From Balanoglossus misakiensis (taxonomy: Eukaryota; Hemichordata): a stretch of 64,000 nt of DNA. The DNA lies in assembly GCA_040954595.2 (NCBI GenBank), contig CM082588.2:7812001-7876000 (forward strand), in the 5' to 3' direction. This document shows, one piece after another, positions 35,375-48,360 of this stretch. The first letter of the stretch is position 1. Each line of letters opens with the position of its first letter. Position numbers and translations under genes: made by a program. The notes beneath the pieces were generated by a model. It made no database searches and was not told where the DNA came from. It worked only from the letters and a program-made list of their open reading frames with translations.

Positions 35375-36746
35375 CTGGAACACATGTTCTTGACTCACTG
35401 GTATGTGAAGTCTTGAGGCCTTCTTTGATGTCAACCAGTGTCTCTGATATCTGACCTAGATGTTGAGTTGTTTCTTGTTGGTTCTCCCGTTGGTTCTGTT
35501 CGATATCAGCCAAAGTACTGCTATGGTCACTCTGTATCTCTGATATCTGACCAAGATGTTGAGTCGTTTCTTGTTGGTTCTGTTCGATATCAGCCAAAGT
35601 ACTGCTATGGCCACTCTGTGTCTCTGATATCTGACCAAGATGTTGAGTCGTTTCTTGTTGGTTCTCCCGTTGGTTCTGTTCGATATCAGTCAAAGTACTG
35701 CTATGGCCACTCTGTGTCTCTGATATCTGACCAAGATGTTGAGTCGTTTCTTGTTGGTTCTCCCGTTGGTTCTGTTCGATATCAGCCAAAGTACTGCTAT
35801 GGCCACTCTGTGTCTCTGATATCTGACCAAGATGTTGAGTTGTTTCTTGTTGGTTTTGTTTGATATCAGCCAAAGTACTGCTATGGTCACTCTGTGTCTC
35901 TGATATCTGACCAAGATGTTGAGTTGTTTCTTGTTGGTTTTGTTTGATATCAGCCAAAGTACTGCTATGGTCACTCTGTGTCTCTGATATCTGACCAAGA
36001 TGTTGAGTCGTTTCTTGTTGGTTCTGTTCGATATCAGCCAAAGTACTGCTATGGTCACTCTGTGTCTCTGATATCTGACCAAGCTGACGAGTTTGATCGC
36101 CAATTCTCTCTTCCATACGCTGTAGGAACTTTTCTAGCACCATGTCGGATTCTTCCCAGTCCTTTAAAGTTTGTTCGTATTTGTCTGTCTCTGCAGGGTC
36201 CATACTCGCAGTCTTCAACTGATCGATATCTCCCTGCTTAGCGCCAAGACGTACCAATACTTGACTAATGTCATCCCAGAAAGATTGAAATTCGCTCTCA
36301 GGGACAGCTGTGCCCGTCATGTGTTGAAGTCTATTCCTGAACTCTCTTATTCGGGTCACATCAGCTTCAACACGGAGATCACCAGGGGAGGGATGTGTCC
36401 ATACTCTATCTCTTGGATGTCGAAGGCCACAGATATTCCGTAATAAAACTGTGAGCAATGTAATGTCGAAAAGTTCAGACTTGACAAGGTTGGGTTGGGT
36501 TGGGTATAACAGATCCCACTGACCATCACTGATAACCTTTTGACCCGGATTAGGTCCTTTATACGACATTCGTAGTCTCACTAACGATGCATTATGCCTG
36601 TTAAGGGTGTTTGCAAGCACATTAGGTGGAATCTTGCTGTCAAATACACATCTCACCGCTTTAGATCCACCGTCGATAAGTAGTCGACAAAGTCTAGCGT
36701 GATTCACCTTCTCGGCTGTAGTTAAAAATGCACCACCGGTCGCCAT
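35375..36746 (-). CDS. Copy D exon 1: HEPN plus 7-unit coil
   Basis: The ATG is at 36746 on the minus strand. HEPN carries FRNRLQH (R137, H142). Specific changes include TRIREF for ARIREF and MDPAETDKY for MDLAETDKY. Seven units follow, two of them with IKQNQQ instead of IEQNQ and one with ISEIQ. The donor is CCAG|GTAATA. It joins MYND with Asp at the junction. Confidence 0.9.
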
Positions 36747-37330
36747 CTTTGTACGATATCACAAAACACAACTTGACTCCAGTTCTGGAAGCACTTGGGC
36801 GCAGATATATGAAGATCTCCACTTCCAAGATTAACTCGAACAGTGTTGGTGATACACTAAATTGTTCACATTTTCTAAAACTAGGCGGAACTATGTGTGC
36901 ACAAAGTCACAAACACGCAGTTTGAACTCTTAAACCACAACTAACAGAGGCTCGGCACTAATAAGCTTAACAGTGGCCTGACCGTTCCATGTATATGTAT
37001 ACGTTACCTGATTTGAAATATTTCAAGTGGTAAAGTAAAGTCAAGTGGTTAGAAAGATACAATCAGATTATGTGGCTTGAACCTGTATTACTTCATTAAG
37101 TAAATAAAAAAGTCCAACACATCAATGTTCGGTGGTAGGATTTCAAATGTGAAGGCCACTGATATTGGCACAAAATACGAGTAAGCAGGTATATATAAAC
37201 AAAGAGAAATATATATTGTCCATAATGGTGATATCATCGGGGAATCCCCTCAACCTCGTTTTCACCTGAATATATTCATGGCATTTGACAAAGTCAACCC
37301 GTGACTTCAAATTGATCACATTGAAAATAG
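36747..37330 (-). promoter_or_regulatory. 5' block of copy D, diverged
   Basis: The ~200 bp next to the ATG matches the other copies, as does a distal segment ('cgaggttgaggggattccccgatgat', about 37230-37270, minus strand). The intervening part carrying the TATA-like GATATAAA in other copies is replaced here by different AT-rich sequence. Copy D may therefore be expressed differently. Confidence 0.45.
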
Positions 37331-37493
37331 ACAGGAGCGTTCTACTGTACTATAGTTAGGTTAATTTAGTATTGGTACAGGAATCAGTTGTGTAAAAGTG
37401 ATTGATCAATTCGTTGTCCTTCTGGTGTTCTGTTCCAGAATGTCGTCGTAAGACAAAGGTGTAGTTTCCCCATAATTGTTTGTGTCTTTGTTG

Positions 37494-37495
<2 letters not shown>

Positions 37496-37524
<29 letters not shown>

Positions 37525-38095
37525 TTGTCGAGATTGACTAATTTTAAACAGAGCAAGAAGTATACATGTCAATTAATGTAAATAAATATCTAACTTAAGG
37601 ACGGTAGCATTCATTTTCCTGTCTAATTTTTAGTTCAACCATAAAAAGGTCAAAGATATTTATTTTACTGAGGTTTTCTGTTTCCTTGTACATAATCCAT
37701 GATTTGTAGATTGTAAACATAGCTATGATTAATAAGAGGTTGACATATTTGTCATGCTGTTCAAAGCCACACAATAGATTTCTCATACAGATTTCTACAT
37801 GGCAGTTTTGTGTGTTTAACAGAAAGTCATGAAATTCTTTCCAAAACAGAGTTACTCTATCGCACGTAATAAACATATGGAAGATATCATTTGTTACATT
37901 ACAAATGTTACAGTTTTTTGTTCTAGCTAATTTCCATTTATACAGATTTGCATCATTTGGAAGAATATCATACATAAATTTATACATAAAATTTGACAAT
38001 TTTCTTTCTGGAGTTAACTGTATAATACGATAATACCATACATGTAGATGAGACAAGTGTCTTTGTTGGTGCTTTCGAAATGTAATAATGCTTGC
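37496..38095 (-). mobile_element. 5'-truncated LINE with zf-RVT-like C-terminus and poly(A)
   Basis: A minus-strand frame (38056-37595) encodes NFMYKFMYDILPNDANLYKW, then NCNICNVTNDIFHMFITC and FWKEFHDFL. The pattern CxxC...H..(4)C followed by FW is typical of the zinc-binding C-terminus of L1-like reverse transcriptases. A 28-30 nt A-tract on the minus strand (about 37523-37496) ends the element. The catalytic reverse transcriptase is missing, so the copy is dead on arrival. Its 5' limit is uncertain. Confidence 0.7.
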
Positions 38096-38880
38096 TTAAC
38101 GGTGACAATAAGACTAAGTTCAGCCCGAGCATGAAGGTTCTGCGAAATATCTTTTCTGAAAATGTGGAACCGGAAATTTGGTGGGGAAAACATTCCCAGG
38201 AGTGGGTAGAAATGTTTCACCAATCGCCATATTTGTTCGCTATCGTGCATTGGGAAATATTATGTAAAGCTTGGGTGATTTTCCATTGTTGTTTTTTTTG
38301 CCCAATGTTTGACTTGATAGATAGGATTTCCTATCCCTGTGGGTAGTTCAAATTATGGCACTTTCTTAATTTTTACCAAAAACCCGTTTGACCCTATAAA
38401 GAGAGCTTTTTAGGGTATTATTTGAATTAAATTATATGTAATCAGGGCAAATGAACAACATTTTGGTAACTACCCAAATGGTATGTTTTATGATCTGTTT
38501 TTGTGTGTAAACTGTGTTTTTTCATGTTTCAAAAATAGGCCAATTAAGTACACAATCTACAGCCACTGCATACCTAGTATAAGGAAGTGAAACTTTGTAT
38601 ACTAGTAATTCATTCACATCAAGATAAGCCTAAAAATTTAAAATAAAAATAAAAATAAAAAACTTTATCGTCATAAGAATAATGTAAGATTTGGAGTATT
38701 GATCACTGTACCATATGAGTAACTTAAGAGAAAAAGTATTACTACATGTAGTACATTGTGTATTTTAAATAAAGATCTGAAAATAATCATTGAATGGTGC
38801 GGTTCATATGTACGACACCCCAGATAGGACAGAGTTTTACACAAGACATGCACTAATATATTCCTTTTCATCAGAATATG
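38096..38880. other. Spacer upstream of type I block, no gene recognised
   Basis: This is AT-rich sequence with a short (AAAAT)n tract near 38640. Several open frames of 70-85 codons exist, but none shows domains, splice sites or conservation within the window. Confidence 0.4.
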
Positions 38881-39145
38881 ATTTCGATAATACAAAAATT
38901 TTGTCTAAACTACAGTTTTTTTAGGATTGTCAATGGAAATACAATTGTATTGCAAAAAGGTATTGTTTTTGATGCACATTTAACGCAGAAAATTAACAGT
39001 TGACCTTGGAAATCGTCATTTGATTTCCAACAAATTTTCTCAAAAAACAACAGAAAATACTAGTTGTACGTATTTGGATTTGTTTTCTCACACCATCTCT
39101 TAAAAATTCTCAAAAAAAGAAGAGATACCGTCGTATAAAACTGTG

Positions 39146-39328
39146 TTAAAGGTATACAGTCACCTCCAATTTAAATACGCCCATGTATGGCTGAAATGGC
39201 GTATTTGAGTGTTCTAAAAAACATATGGTGGCGTTGTTGTTTTTTTTCGCGCGTGCCACCCACTGAAAATCTGTGATTGGCTAGATCTCAATTTGCCATG
39301 GTAACTGTAGCTAACTGTATACCTTTAA
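39146..39328. mobile_element. MITE with 15-bp TIRs, second copy
   Basis: TTAAAGGTATACAGT at the left end and ACTGTATACCTTTAA at the right. It matches 13536-13713 apart from a small internal length difference around a T-run. Confidence 0.75.
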
Positions 39329-39476
39329 TTACTTCAGCTGCCACAAGATTGCCTCAGTGTTTTTCCTAAGGCCAGGAAACACTGGTAAATGAGTTGGGAA
39401 CCCTAGTAACGCTTCTGCTAGCTACCAATATGACTGCATTGACATACAAAGGGGAACCCTGGTAACATTTATCTGG

Positions 39477-40947
39477 ATACTGTCCGCTCGCTTTCTAAAA
39501 CTTTTATGTTTACCCATGGAGATAAACTCGCTGTAAGCCTTATATTTAATATGGCGATCTCAACATGTAAACACACAAAATAAATCAAACGCGAGTGGTT
39601 CGGACGTTAGGACAAGTTAATCGCATCATATTTGGAGTCGGTTATGAGGTAGACGTAGACAGGGAAAGGATTTTGTTTCGATAAAATCGAATTTCGGCCG
39701 AAAAAGCTGCGGTCCGGATCCGGACCGCAGAAGCACCAGTTTTTTCTATGGCGCCTTGCAGGGCTGTGGGTGGAGGCCGTGTAACGCCGGGAACACACAG
39801 ACCTGTACGCAGAGCTACACATAAGGCTGAGAGGGCTGATAATAATATTGTGGGGGATAGAAGATTCCCGTGTTCCCAGCTACAAATGATTTGTTTGGGA
39901 TTATTTTTCTATCGCGTAGGATTCTTAGAGAAAGCTTCTTAGTGATACGCTTCAATTGAAAGAATCTTACAGGACACTTGCATCAGATTCAGGGGGGGGG
40001 GTATTACAGATATATTCTCGACGGGCTTTCACTGTAATTACATCAGTCCATTCACATGTGGAGTTCGTGACAACATACTTTTGATGTTGATATGGACCGA
40101 ACCCAACTCATCGGTTTGGCCAAATTAATAAGGTGTTCTCTGAGTAGCGACTAAAGATTAAAAGACATGAAAAATGCAAACTTTGAAAAATAATATACCA
40201 GTTTTTTTATTTGTGTGTTTTTATCACAAACTATACCTAAAACATCGCACAATTCTACCTATAGACTGAAACCTAGCCACTTCTACTCTATAATACCCCG
40301 TTTTGAATATAAAAAAATAGTATTTTTATAATAGCTTTTCTAATAACATTTTTTCTTAAATGTAGGTGTATACTTCAATAAAAGCTTAAAAATAAGGGTA
40401 CTTGCGTGAATTCTATAAGAGTACTAATTAATTAAATAATGTACTATCATACTCGAAAACTATTTTTTCACTCTCTCCGCATTCTTCATGATTTTTTTTT
40501 TTTAAATTGTCTAAGATTCTCTTTACTACGTTTACAGCTAAAGTACAATGTATGAAGCCATGTTGATATACCCAAAGGCTATCTGTTGTAATTTTTGATC
40601 TTATCAAATACAGCTAGTTGTCCTTCATTACAAATTAAAACAAAGGATCAGGTAGTCCGTATGTAAATGAGGCCATCAACGCTCATCTATTTTCAGCCCC
40701 TGACGTCATCGGTGTTCCCCCTGCATGCCCTGATGTGATTGGCTATTGATGACGTGTTCTCTGTGTTGCTAAATTTAGTGCTATAAACAAACACTCTGCA
40801 ATCATGTGCAATATATTGAGGAATCGTAGTACGGACAGCTTATCACCGCAATAAGCATGTAGATTGTATTTGGTGCATTTCCCAGTTGAGCTGATATATT
40901 GCTAAACATATGTAGAATAAATTTACGGCCCGGGTAACGATGACAGC
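39477..40947. repeat. Type I spacer block, second copy (promoter without its gene)
   Basis: This block is homologous to 13885-15383, with the palindrome here extended to 22 bp (39708-39729). It includes the promoter-like end: CRE TGACGTCA at 40701-40708 and TATAAA at 40782-40787. Homology breaks within 'gggtaacgatgaca', and the open frame found at 15369 is absent. Confidence 0.65.
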
Positions 40948-41132
40948 TTAGAATCGGCAGGCGTACACTCGTAGAACGGGTAGAAGAACTATGACATACG
41001 CTTTGACTTTCGGAATTTTGCACTTCGTTTCATCTGATTTTCTGGGAAGAAAAGACGAATCATTTAATGGACTATGTGAAATGTGATTTGGTTTTCACAA
41101 ATCGGCAATAATTTGAGAATATTAAAGTCCCC

Positions 41133-41175
41133 GCGTGTCAATAGCCGGCCCGACAAGCACTGGCTATTGACACGC
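41133..41175. repeat. 14-bp stem hairpin at the edge of copy E's 5' block
   Basis: GCGTGTCAATAGCC and its exact complement are separated by 15 bases. The first 12 bases of the arm then recur at 41176-41187, immediately before the conserved 5' block begins. It may mark a rearrangement junction. Confidence 0.55.
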
Positions 41176-41189
41176 GCGTGTCAATAGAC

Positions 41190-41751
41190 AAACATTTTGA
41201 CCTATCTGAAGTGAAATGCCATGAATATATTCAGGCGAAAACGAGGTTGAGGGGATTCCCCGATGATATCACTATTACGGACAACCATATATTTATCTTT
41301 GTTTATATGTACTTGCATACTAGTATTTAGCGCCAATGTCAGTGGCCTTCACATTTGAAATCGTAGCCCCCAAACATCGATTTGTTGGACTTTTCTACCC
41401 AAATGATATAAAGTTACGAGAAACTTCATCTGATTGTATCATTCTAACCACTTAACTCTAGCACTCAAAATATTTCAAGTGAGTTTCACATATACATATA
41501 CATGGAACAGTAAGGCCAGTCAAAATAGAAATGACGACTGTTTTCACAAGCTTCTGTTAGTTACGGTTCAGACTGCGTATTTGTGATATGCACACAGAGT
41601 TGGAATTTGCGCCTGGTTTTTGGCAAATGTGAACATTATAGTGTAATACCAACACTGTTCGAGGTAATCTTGGAAGTGGAGATCTTCATATATCTGCGCC
41701 CAAGTGCTTCCAGAACTGGAGTCAAGTTGTGTTTTGTGATATCGTACAAAG
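41190..41751 (+). promoter_or_regulatory. 5' block of copy E
   Basis: This is the conserved promoter/leader block, with TATA-like GATATAAA at 41405-41412 and the 'cacatatacatatacatgga' tract. Confidence 0.5.
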
Positions 41752-42943
41752 ATGGCGACCGGTGGTGCATTTTTAACTACAGCCGAGAAGGTGAATCACG
41801 CTAGACTTTGTCGACTACTTATCGACGGTGGATCAAAAGCGGTGAGATGTGTATTTGACAGCAAGATTCCACCTAATGTGCTTGCAAACACCCTTAACAA
41901 CCATAAGGCGTCGTTAGTAAGACTACGAATGTCGTATAAAGGACCTAATCCAGGTCAAAAGGTTATCAGTGATGGTCAGTGGGATCTGTTATACCCAACC
42001 CCACACAACCTTGTCAAGTCTGAACATTTCGACATTACATTGCTCATAGTTTTATTACGGAATATCTGTGGCCTTCGACATCCAAGAGATAGAGTATGGA
42101 CACATCCCTCCCCTGGTGATCTCCGTGTTGAAGCTGATGTGGCCCGAATAAGAGAGTTCAGGAATAGACTTCAACACATGACGGGCACAGCTGTCCCTGA
42201 GAGCGAATTTCAATCTTTCTGGGATGACATTAGTAAAGTATTGGTACGTCTTGGCGCTAAGCAGGGAGATATCGATCAGTTGAAGACTGCGAGTATGGAC
42301 CTTGCCGAGACAGACAAATACGAACAAACTTTAAAGCACTGGGAAGAATCCGACATGGTGCTGGAAAAGTTTCTACAGCGTATAGAAGAGAAAATTGGCG
42401 ATCAAACTCGTCAGCTTGGTCAGATATCAGAGACACAGAGTGACCATAGCAGTACTTTGGCTGATATCGAACAGAACCAACAAGAAACGACTCAACATCT
42501 TGGTCAGATATCAGAGACACAGAGTGACCATAGCAGTACTTTGGCTGATATCAAACAGAACCAACGGGAGAACCAACAAGAAACAACTCAACATCTTGGT
42601 CAGATATCAGAGACACAGAGTGACCATAGCAGTACTTTGGCTGATATCAAACAGAACCAACGGGAGAACCAACAAGAAACGACTCAACATCTTGGTCAGA
42701 TATCAGAGACACAGAGTGGCCATAGCAGTACTTTGGCTGATATCGAACAGAACCAACAAGAAACGACTCAACATCTTGGTCAGATATCAGAGACACAGAG
42801 TGACCATAGCAGTACTTTGGCTGATATCGAACAGAACCAACAAGAAACGACTCAACATCTTGGTCAGATATCAGAGACACTGGTTAACATCAAAGAAGGC
42901 CTCAAGACTTCACATACCAGTGAGTCAAGAACATGTGTTCCAG
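41752..42943 (+). CDS. Copy E exon 1: HEPN plus 5-unit coil
   Basis: HEPN includes FRNRLQH at 137-142. It reads PHNLVKSEHFDITLLIVLL where C and D have PNLVKSELFDITLLTVLL, a variant shared with copy G. There are five repeat units, two with IKQNQREN. The cap reads LVNIKEG instead of LVDIKEG. The donor is CCAG|GTAATA. Intron 1 is only 140 bp (42944-43083), because the ~500-700 bp present in B, C and D is deleted. Confidence 0.9.
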
Positions 42944-43083
42944 GTAATATTTAAGATGGAGAAGTGGAATTCATTTCTTTGGCTGAAATCTACAATCATG
43001 GTTGCTTATTTTGAAAAAAAGATTCTGTTGTACACCACCATTAAAAATAACTTTTTTCTATAAATTCTCTCCTTTATCTCAAG

Positions 43084-43215
43084 ATGCTTCCTGTGCTTGG
43101 TGCAACTGTAAGAGTGATAATCTCAAGAAGTTTATACGCTGTTGTGCAGTGATGTATTGTGGGAAAGACTGCCAGGAACAACACTGGATGAAAGGTCACA
43201 GAGAAGAATGCAAAG
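43084..43215 (+). CDS. Copy E MYND exon
   Basis: The 132-nt phase 1-1 exon encodes SCAWCNCKSDNLKKFIRCC and CGKDCQEQHWMKGHREEC, with Phe at the third ligand. Intron 2 is 43216-43840. Confidence 0.85.
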
Positions 43216-43840
43216 GTACAATTGATCATTTTCTGAACTACACATGACCCCACGAGATGTCACGTAGCTAAGCAATTTATATGGGAGGACATTCCCCTGG
43301 CACAGGGCAAACAATTAACATGTCCCACCATATTCAATGGCAAAAACAATTTCCTTTTTTGTTAAACTCTGCACCTATTCTAATTTCTTAGCTACCAACC
43401 CGTTGCTATAGTAATCAACCAAGTCTCAGGAGATTTCTCAATGAGCTGGAAATCATCATTGTTAAAGTCTGAACCTATATTCTAGTTACATAGATAGTAT
43501 GAAAATATTCACAAACAACTTTTAGTACATGTTAGAACTTATAAAGAAGATACTGAAAATTTCCATGTTTCACACATAATGTTTGTATTCTCATGTGCAG
43601 AGCTGACACTGTCAAAAAGCTGTGGGTAATCACGACATGACCCTGCCTATGTGGAACACAATATGTGGTTCATATACTGTACAGTAGTTGTGGCTCATAA
43701 TACTTCTAGTACCGGTATACCATATGTAACCTCTGACTATTTTATACTTAGTACAATGATGTTTTACAGCTTGTGAAAATAGTAAACTAAATCTGCAATA
43801 CAAAAGTCATACTATCAATATTATAATTGTTTTTCTACAG

Positions 43841-46665
43841 ATACTTCTGCAGGGTTTGAGTGGCTTAAAGACTATCTCAAAGGATTGTACAGCCATGACT
43901 TTGACAAGTTCCAACCGTTGCCATGGAATGAAAACTTCTCACTCCATTTATCTGATGTCTATACCCGACTGAAGATGTTAGAGGTCGATGAAAGGGGTAA
44001 GATCATTGATGACAATGAAGAAAATGACACTGTAGTTCATGAGAGGGCAATATTTGAAGCAGATAGAAAAGGAGTGAGACCATGTAGAATAAGAATTGAA
44101 GGACCTCCAGCTATTGGCAAGTCAATGTTTTCTAGAAAGCTGGCCTACAACTGGGCTTGTGGAAAATTAGAACAATTTAAATTAGTCTTTCTGTTGGAAA
44201 TGAGATATATGAGTAAAGAATCAATCATAGAAACCATATTTGATCAATTACTTCCTGATGATGCAGAAATTTCCAGAGATGAGCTTGACAAGGTTCTGAA
44301 AAGGAATGCAGATTCTGTGCTGTTCCTCTGTGATGGTTTGGATGAAATGTGTAAGGATTTCAAGGAAAGTTCCGATATTAGACGGATTATTGCAAAGAAA
44401 TTATTGCCAAGATGTACAGTAGCTATCACAACCAGGCCCCATGAATGTGACACACAGTTGAAAAACTGTGATTCACATTATCACATACAGGGCTTCACAA
44501 AGAGTGATAGTAGGGAATATATCAGGAAGTACTTCAAGCATGAGTCTGAGACTGGTGAGAATTTGATCACAAATTTAAAACAAAACCTCCAGTTTAAATG
44601 GTTGGATGATTTTCTTAGTAATCCCTTACATGTTTCATTTCTTTGTGTACTGTGGGAGGATCATCAAGATGGTGACCATTTCCCAACTAGAGTGACAGAG
44701 TTGTATTTTGAAGTATTGAAGTGTATTTTGAAGAGGTATTGTTCCAAGACTGGAGTCAGTCTTGATGAACAAGGAGAAGTACCCATTGATATCATGGCTG
44801 ATGTAAATAAACTGGCTGCCATTGCTTATAATTATCTGAAACAGAGAAAACTACTCATAAATGAGGTAGATGTGATGCCAACATGGCTCTTGTCACTAGG
44901 GTTACTTGTGCGTGATTGTGGTGTATCTCGCACAAAACCAAAGAAAGTTTGTTTCTTCTGTCACAAAACTTGGCTGGAATATTTTGCTGCTTTACATATT
45001 GCTGAATGTGTGAAGGATACTGCTTCCTTTGATGAGTTTCAATTTCTATCTGACGACATTGACCGCAATTTCCAAGTCTTGGTATTTCTGACTGGCACTC
45101 TGAAGGAGAAAGCTGGTCCAGTATTTAAGGAAATTGGGATGTGGATGTGCAAGTCTGCAGATAATGCTGGCATGAACAGGTATATAGCTTTCTTACATGA
45201 AAGTATCAATTATCAAGCATTTTTCACATTTTTTGAACCCATTCTTGATCAAATAAGGTATCTCAAATGTTATCATACCCGTCCAACTATCCGTACAGCA
45301 GTATCCTCCATGGTTATCAATTCTTTGTCTTCAGCATCCCCATATATTGTAGGGGACGATAAGAACTTTCGTACATTCAATTTATGGCACTGTAAAGATA
45401 GTGGCTTTATGATAATCATTGATATGCTGAAGTATAAACACTCACATGAAAGTAGACCTAAATTTCATAACAATCTTGAGATAGATATCAACAAAATGCA
45501 ACCACCACAGATTTCCTATTTGGCAGAGGCACTGGAGAAGAATCTTATTTCTCTTGAATGGCTTGTGTTGAATGTGAGTCTATCCTGTGACAAGAATCTG
45601 CTTCAGTTGCCAAAAGCTATCAGAGAAACCAAAGCGGTACAAAACATTTATATCATTGTAAATGATGTTGTTGACAGCACTTCCAATGAAAAATGTAAGG
45701 AAGGCACCTCAAATAAAGAAACAGATTTGACATCATGCACTTTAAGAAACCTCATTGAAAATGCTGTGAAAAATGAGCATATTGATTGTTTGTCATTGCA
45801 TACATTATACCTGTATGACCATCAACGGGAGAATATTGATAACATAGTTCCATTTAATTCATTGAAACAGGCCAGGCACTTTCACAATTTGATGGAAACC
45901 ATAACAGGTGTAAATAGCGTATTATTGAAAGTTGCTGATATGCTTGAACACTGTCAATCTACCAAGGTTTGTCATTTTGTACATGACAATGTCGGATATT
46001 CTGAGAACAAGACTGTAAGAGCTTTGTCAAAAGCTGTTCAAAATATCAGCAAAACAATTAATTCTCTTACCTTGTCTGTCACATCAAACCTTAGAACTAT
46101 ACCAGGTATATATACATCTGGATTATTGCCAATTTCTGATGTTGTGAATGAGATTGTAAACATTTTGATGTCTAACACCACATTAGAGGATCTGAAGTTA
46201 TTTATAGAGAATGACAATGTTGATGCTGTATTGAAGTTTATTCAATGTAATAGGTATGTCAAGTCACTGTCCTTTGCTCTGTATCAGTCCAGAATGAGCA
46301 CAGACCATTTATGTTCAGCTCTCCGTGCTGCTTTGAGTTCCAATACAACTCTGGAAAGCTTTGCGCTGCATTTTTGTTTTGAGTTTGATATAGTTTATAG
46401 TAACCCTGAACTTTCCACTGAGCATAAGTATATTAGTCAATTGATTTTACCAACACATAGTTTATTGTGTGGTGGAAAAACTGCATTGAAGACAATTTCA
46501 TTTACTTTTCCATCATCAAGTCCAAAACGCAGGGATGATATTGTCAATGTCATGACAGAGTATTTTAAAGGAAATGTTTCAGGGTCATACCAATACACTG
46601 TGAAGAAGCAGCTCTTGTATCGTGTGTATATTCACATTCTGAAAGTATCGATCAGTGGACCCTAG
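43841..46665 (+). CDS. Copy E NACHT-LRR exon (intact)
   Basis: There is one acidic repeat before GPPAIGKS. A substitution in the NACHT core gives SDIRRIIAKK (Ser to Arg), and SDSREYI replaces SDCREYI. The block after the winged-helix segment (FEPILDQIRYLKCYH to GDDKNFRTFNLWHCKDSGF) is shared with copy D and unlike A, B, C, F and G. The complete model with 41752-42943 and 43084-43215 is 1382 residues. The C-terminal residues SISGP precede TAG. Confidence 0.9.
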
Positions 46666-46929
46666 AGAATGCTGAAAGCCACATTTGCATAAGATGCATT
46701 CTGCTATATAGGGGGAAATTGTAAACTTTACATATTTTTTTTACATAGACTTAATTTAAGGTACAGATATAAAATATACCAGGTAACAGACTATACTATA
46801 GACATCAATGTTTGCACAGTTAGACAAACTGACGAGAGATTTTCAACATACTGTTTCCAGATGGAAATATAATCAATTTACTAAAGACAAATAAGGTGAA
46901 CAAATAAACAAAATTTGATTTGTTCCCTT

Positions 46930-47425
46930 TATAACAGTACTAGAATCAATTATCTACCACAAAGTATTTTTCTTGACCAGAACTATGACAAATTCAAAAG
47001 GCTTATGAGTTCCACAGATTTACGGGTATTATTGAATATTTGCAAGTATGTTTATTAAGCTATGGCTGTGAGAAGAACAGCCACTTATAGGATGAATAAT
47101 ATTGTTCAACTTTCTTTGTATTTGTGTAGTCAGCATTCACTTTGTATTTGTGTGATGTATTACTTTATTTGAGAACTGGATGTTCTCCTTGCATTTGGAC
47201 CTGAGGTCTTCAAACGCAATAAATTACTATTATTATTACTGGCTGTGAGAAGAGCAGCCACTTGCCACTCATAGAGTGTATAATATTGTTCAACTTTCTT
47301 TGTATTTGTGTAGTCAGTATTTCACTTTGTATTTGTGTGATGTATTACTTTATTTGAGAACTGGATGTTCTCCTTGCATTTGGACCTGAGGTCTTCAAAC
47401 GCAATAAATTACTATTATTATTACG
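46930..47425 (+). repeat. LINE 3' tail remnant, two tandem units (copy E 3' flank)
   Basis: The RT-like remnant carries an in-frame TAA ('gtttattaagct') where other copies read through. Units start near 47063 and 47241. Confidence 0.7.
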
Positions 47426-47689
47426 AAGGACACAATTTGTATGTAAGGAAATATGCAGAGAGTAGCAGAATATTTATTTAAACCAAGTGACACACTTTTG
47501 TAAGACACATTCCTGTATAGATTCCATTTAGTTCTGTTTCTTACCTCTGTGCAAAAATGCCAACATTTGCTGGAAATTGGACGAGACTTATCAAGTTTGG
47601 AGATGGCACAACAAGAGTTTATATATCTTAACTCATTGTTATGCATTTGCTTATTTCTATTTATTGCTTTACTTTATTGTTTTTTTTAT

Positions 47690-47775
47690 TGAAATTTTTT
47701 TTTCTTAATTTCTATAGAACCTGTAAATGAGACTTGTTTCAGTTGGTCTTCCTTGAAATAAATAAAGTCTGAGAA
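47690..47775 (+). terminator. Candidate terminal 3' UTR block and poly(A) signal, copy E
   Basis: 'cttaatttctatag' is followed by the conserved block and AATAAATAAA from 47757. Confidence 0.35.
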
Positions 47776-48014
47776 GAAAGCAATTCTGAAAAATCTGTTT
47801 TCTTTATTTGGTCTAAACTAGTTTTTTTGGGGTTGACAAAGGAAGTTTTTTGGTGCACATTTAACGCAGAAACAGTTGACCTTGGAAATCTTCATTTGAT
47901 TTCCAACAAATTTTCTCAAAAAACAACAGAAAATACTAGTTGTAGGTATTTGGATGTTTTCTCACACCATCTCTTAAAAATTCTCAAAAAAAGATACCAT
48001 CGTATAAAACTGTG

Positions 48015-48191
48015 TTAAAGGTATACAGTCACCTCCAATTTAAATACGCCCATATATGGCTGAAATGGCGTTTTGAGTGTTCTACAAGACATATGGAGGC
48101 GGTCTTTTTTCGCGTGTGGCACCCACTGAAAATCTGTGATTGGCTAGATCTCAATTTGCCCTGGTAACTGTAGCTAACTGTATACCTTTAA
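48015..48191. mobile_element. MITE with 15-bp TIRs, third copy
   Basis: The terminal repeats are the same as at 13536, and the length is 177 bp. Confidence 0.75.
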
Positions 48192-48360
48192 TTCCTTGAG
48201 CTGCCACAAGATTGCCTCAGTGTTTTTGCTAAGGCCGGGAAACACTGGTAAATGAGTTGGGAACCCCGGTAACACTTCTGCTAGCTACTAATATGACTGC
48301 ATTGACATACAAAGGGGAACTCTGGTAAAATGACTGGGGAACCCCGGTAACATTTATCTG

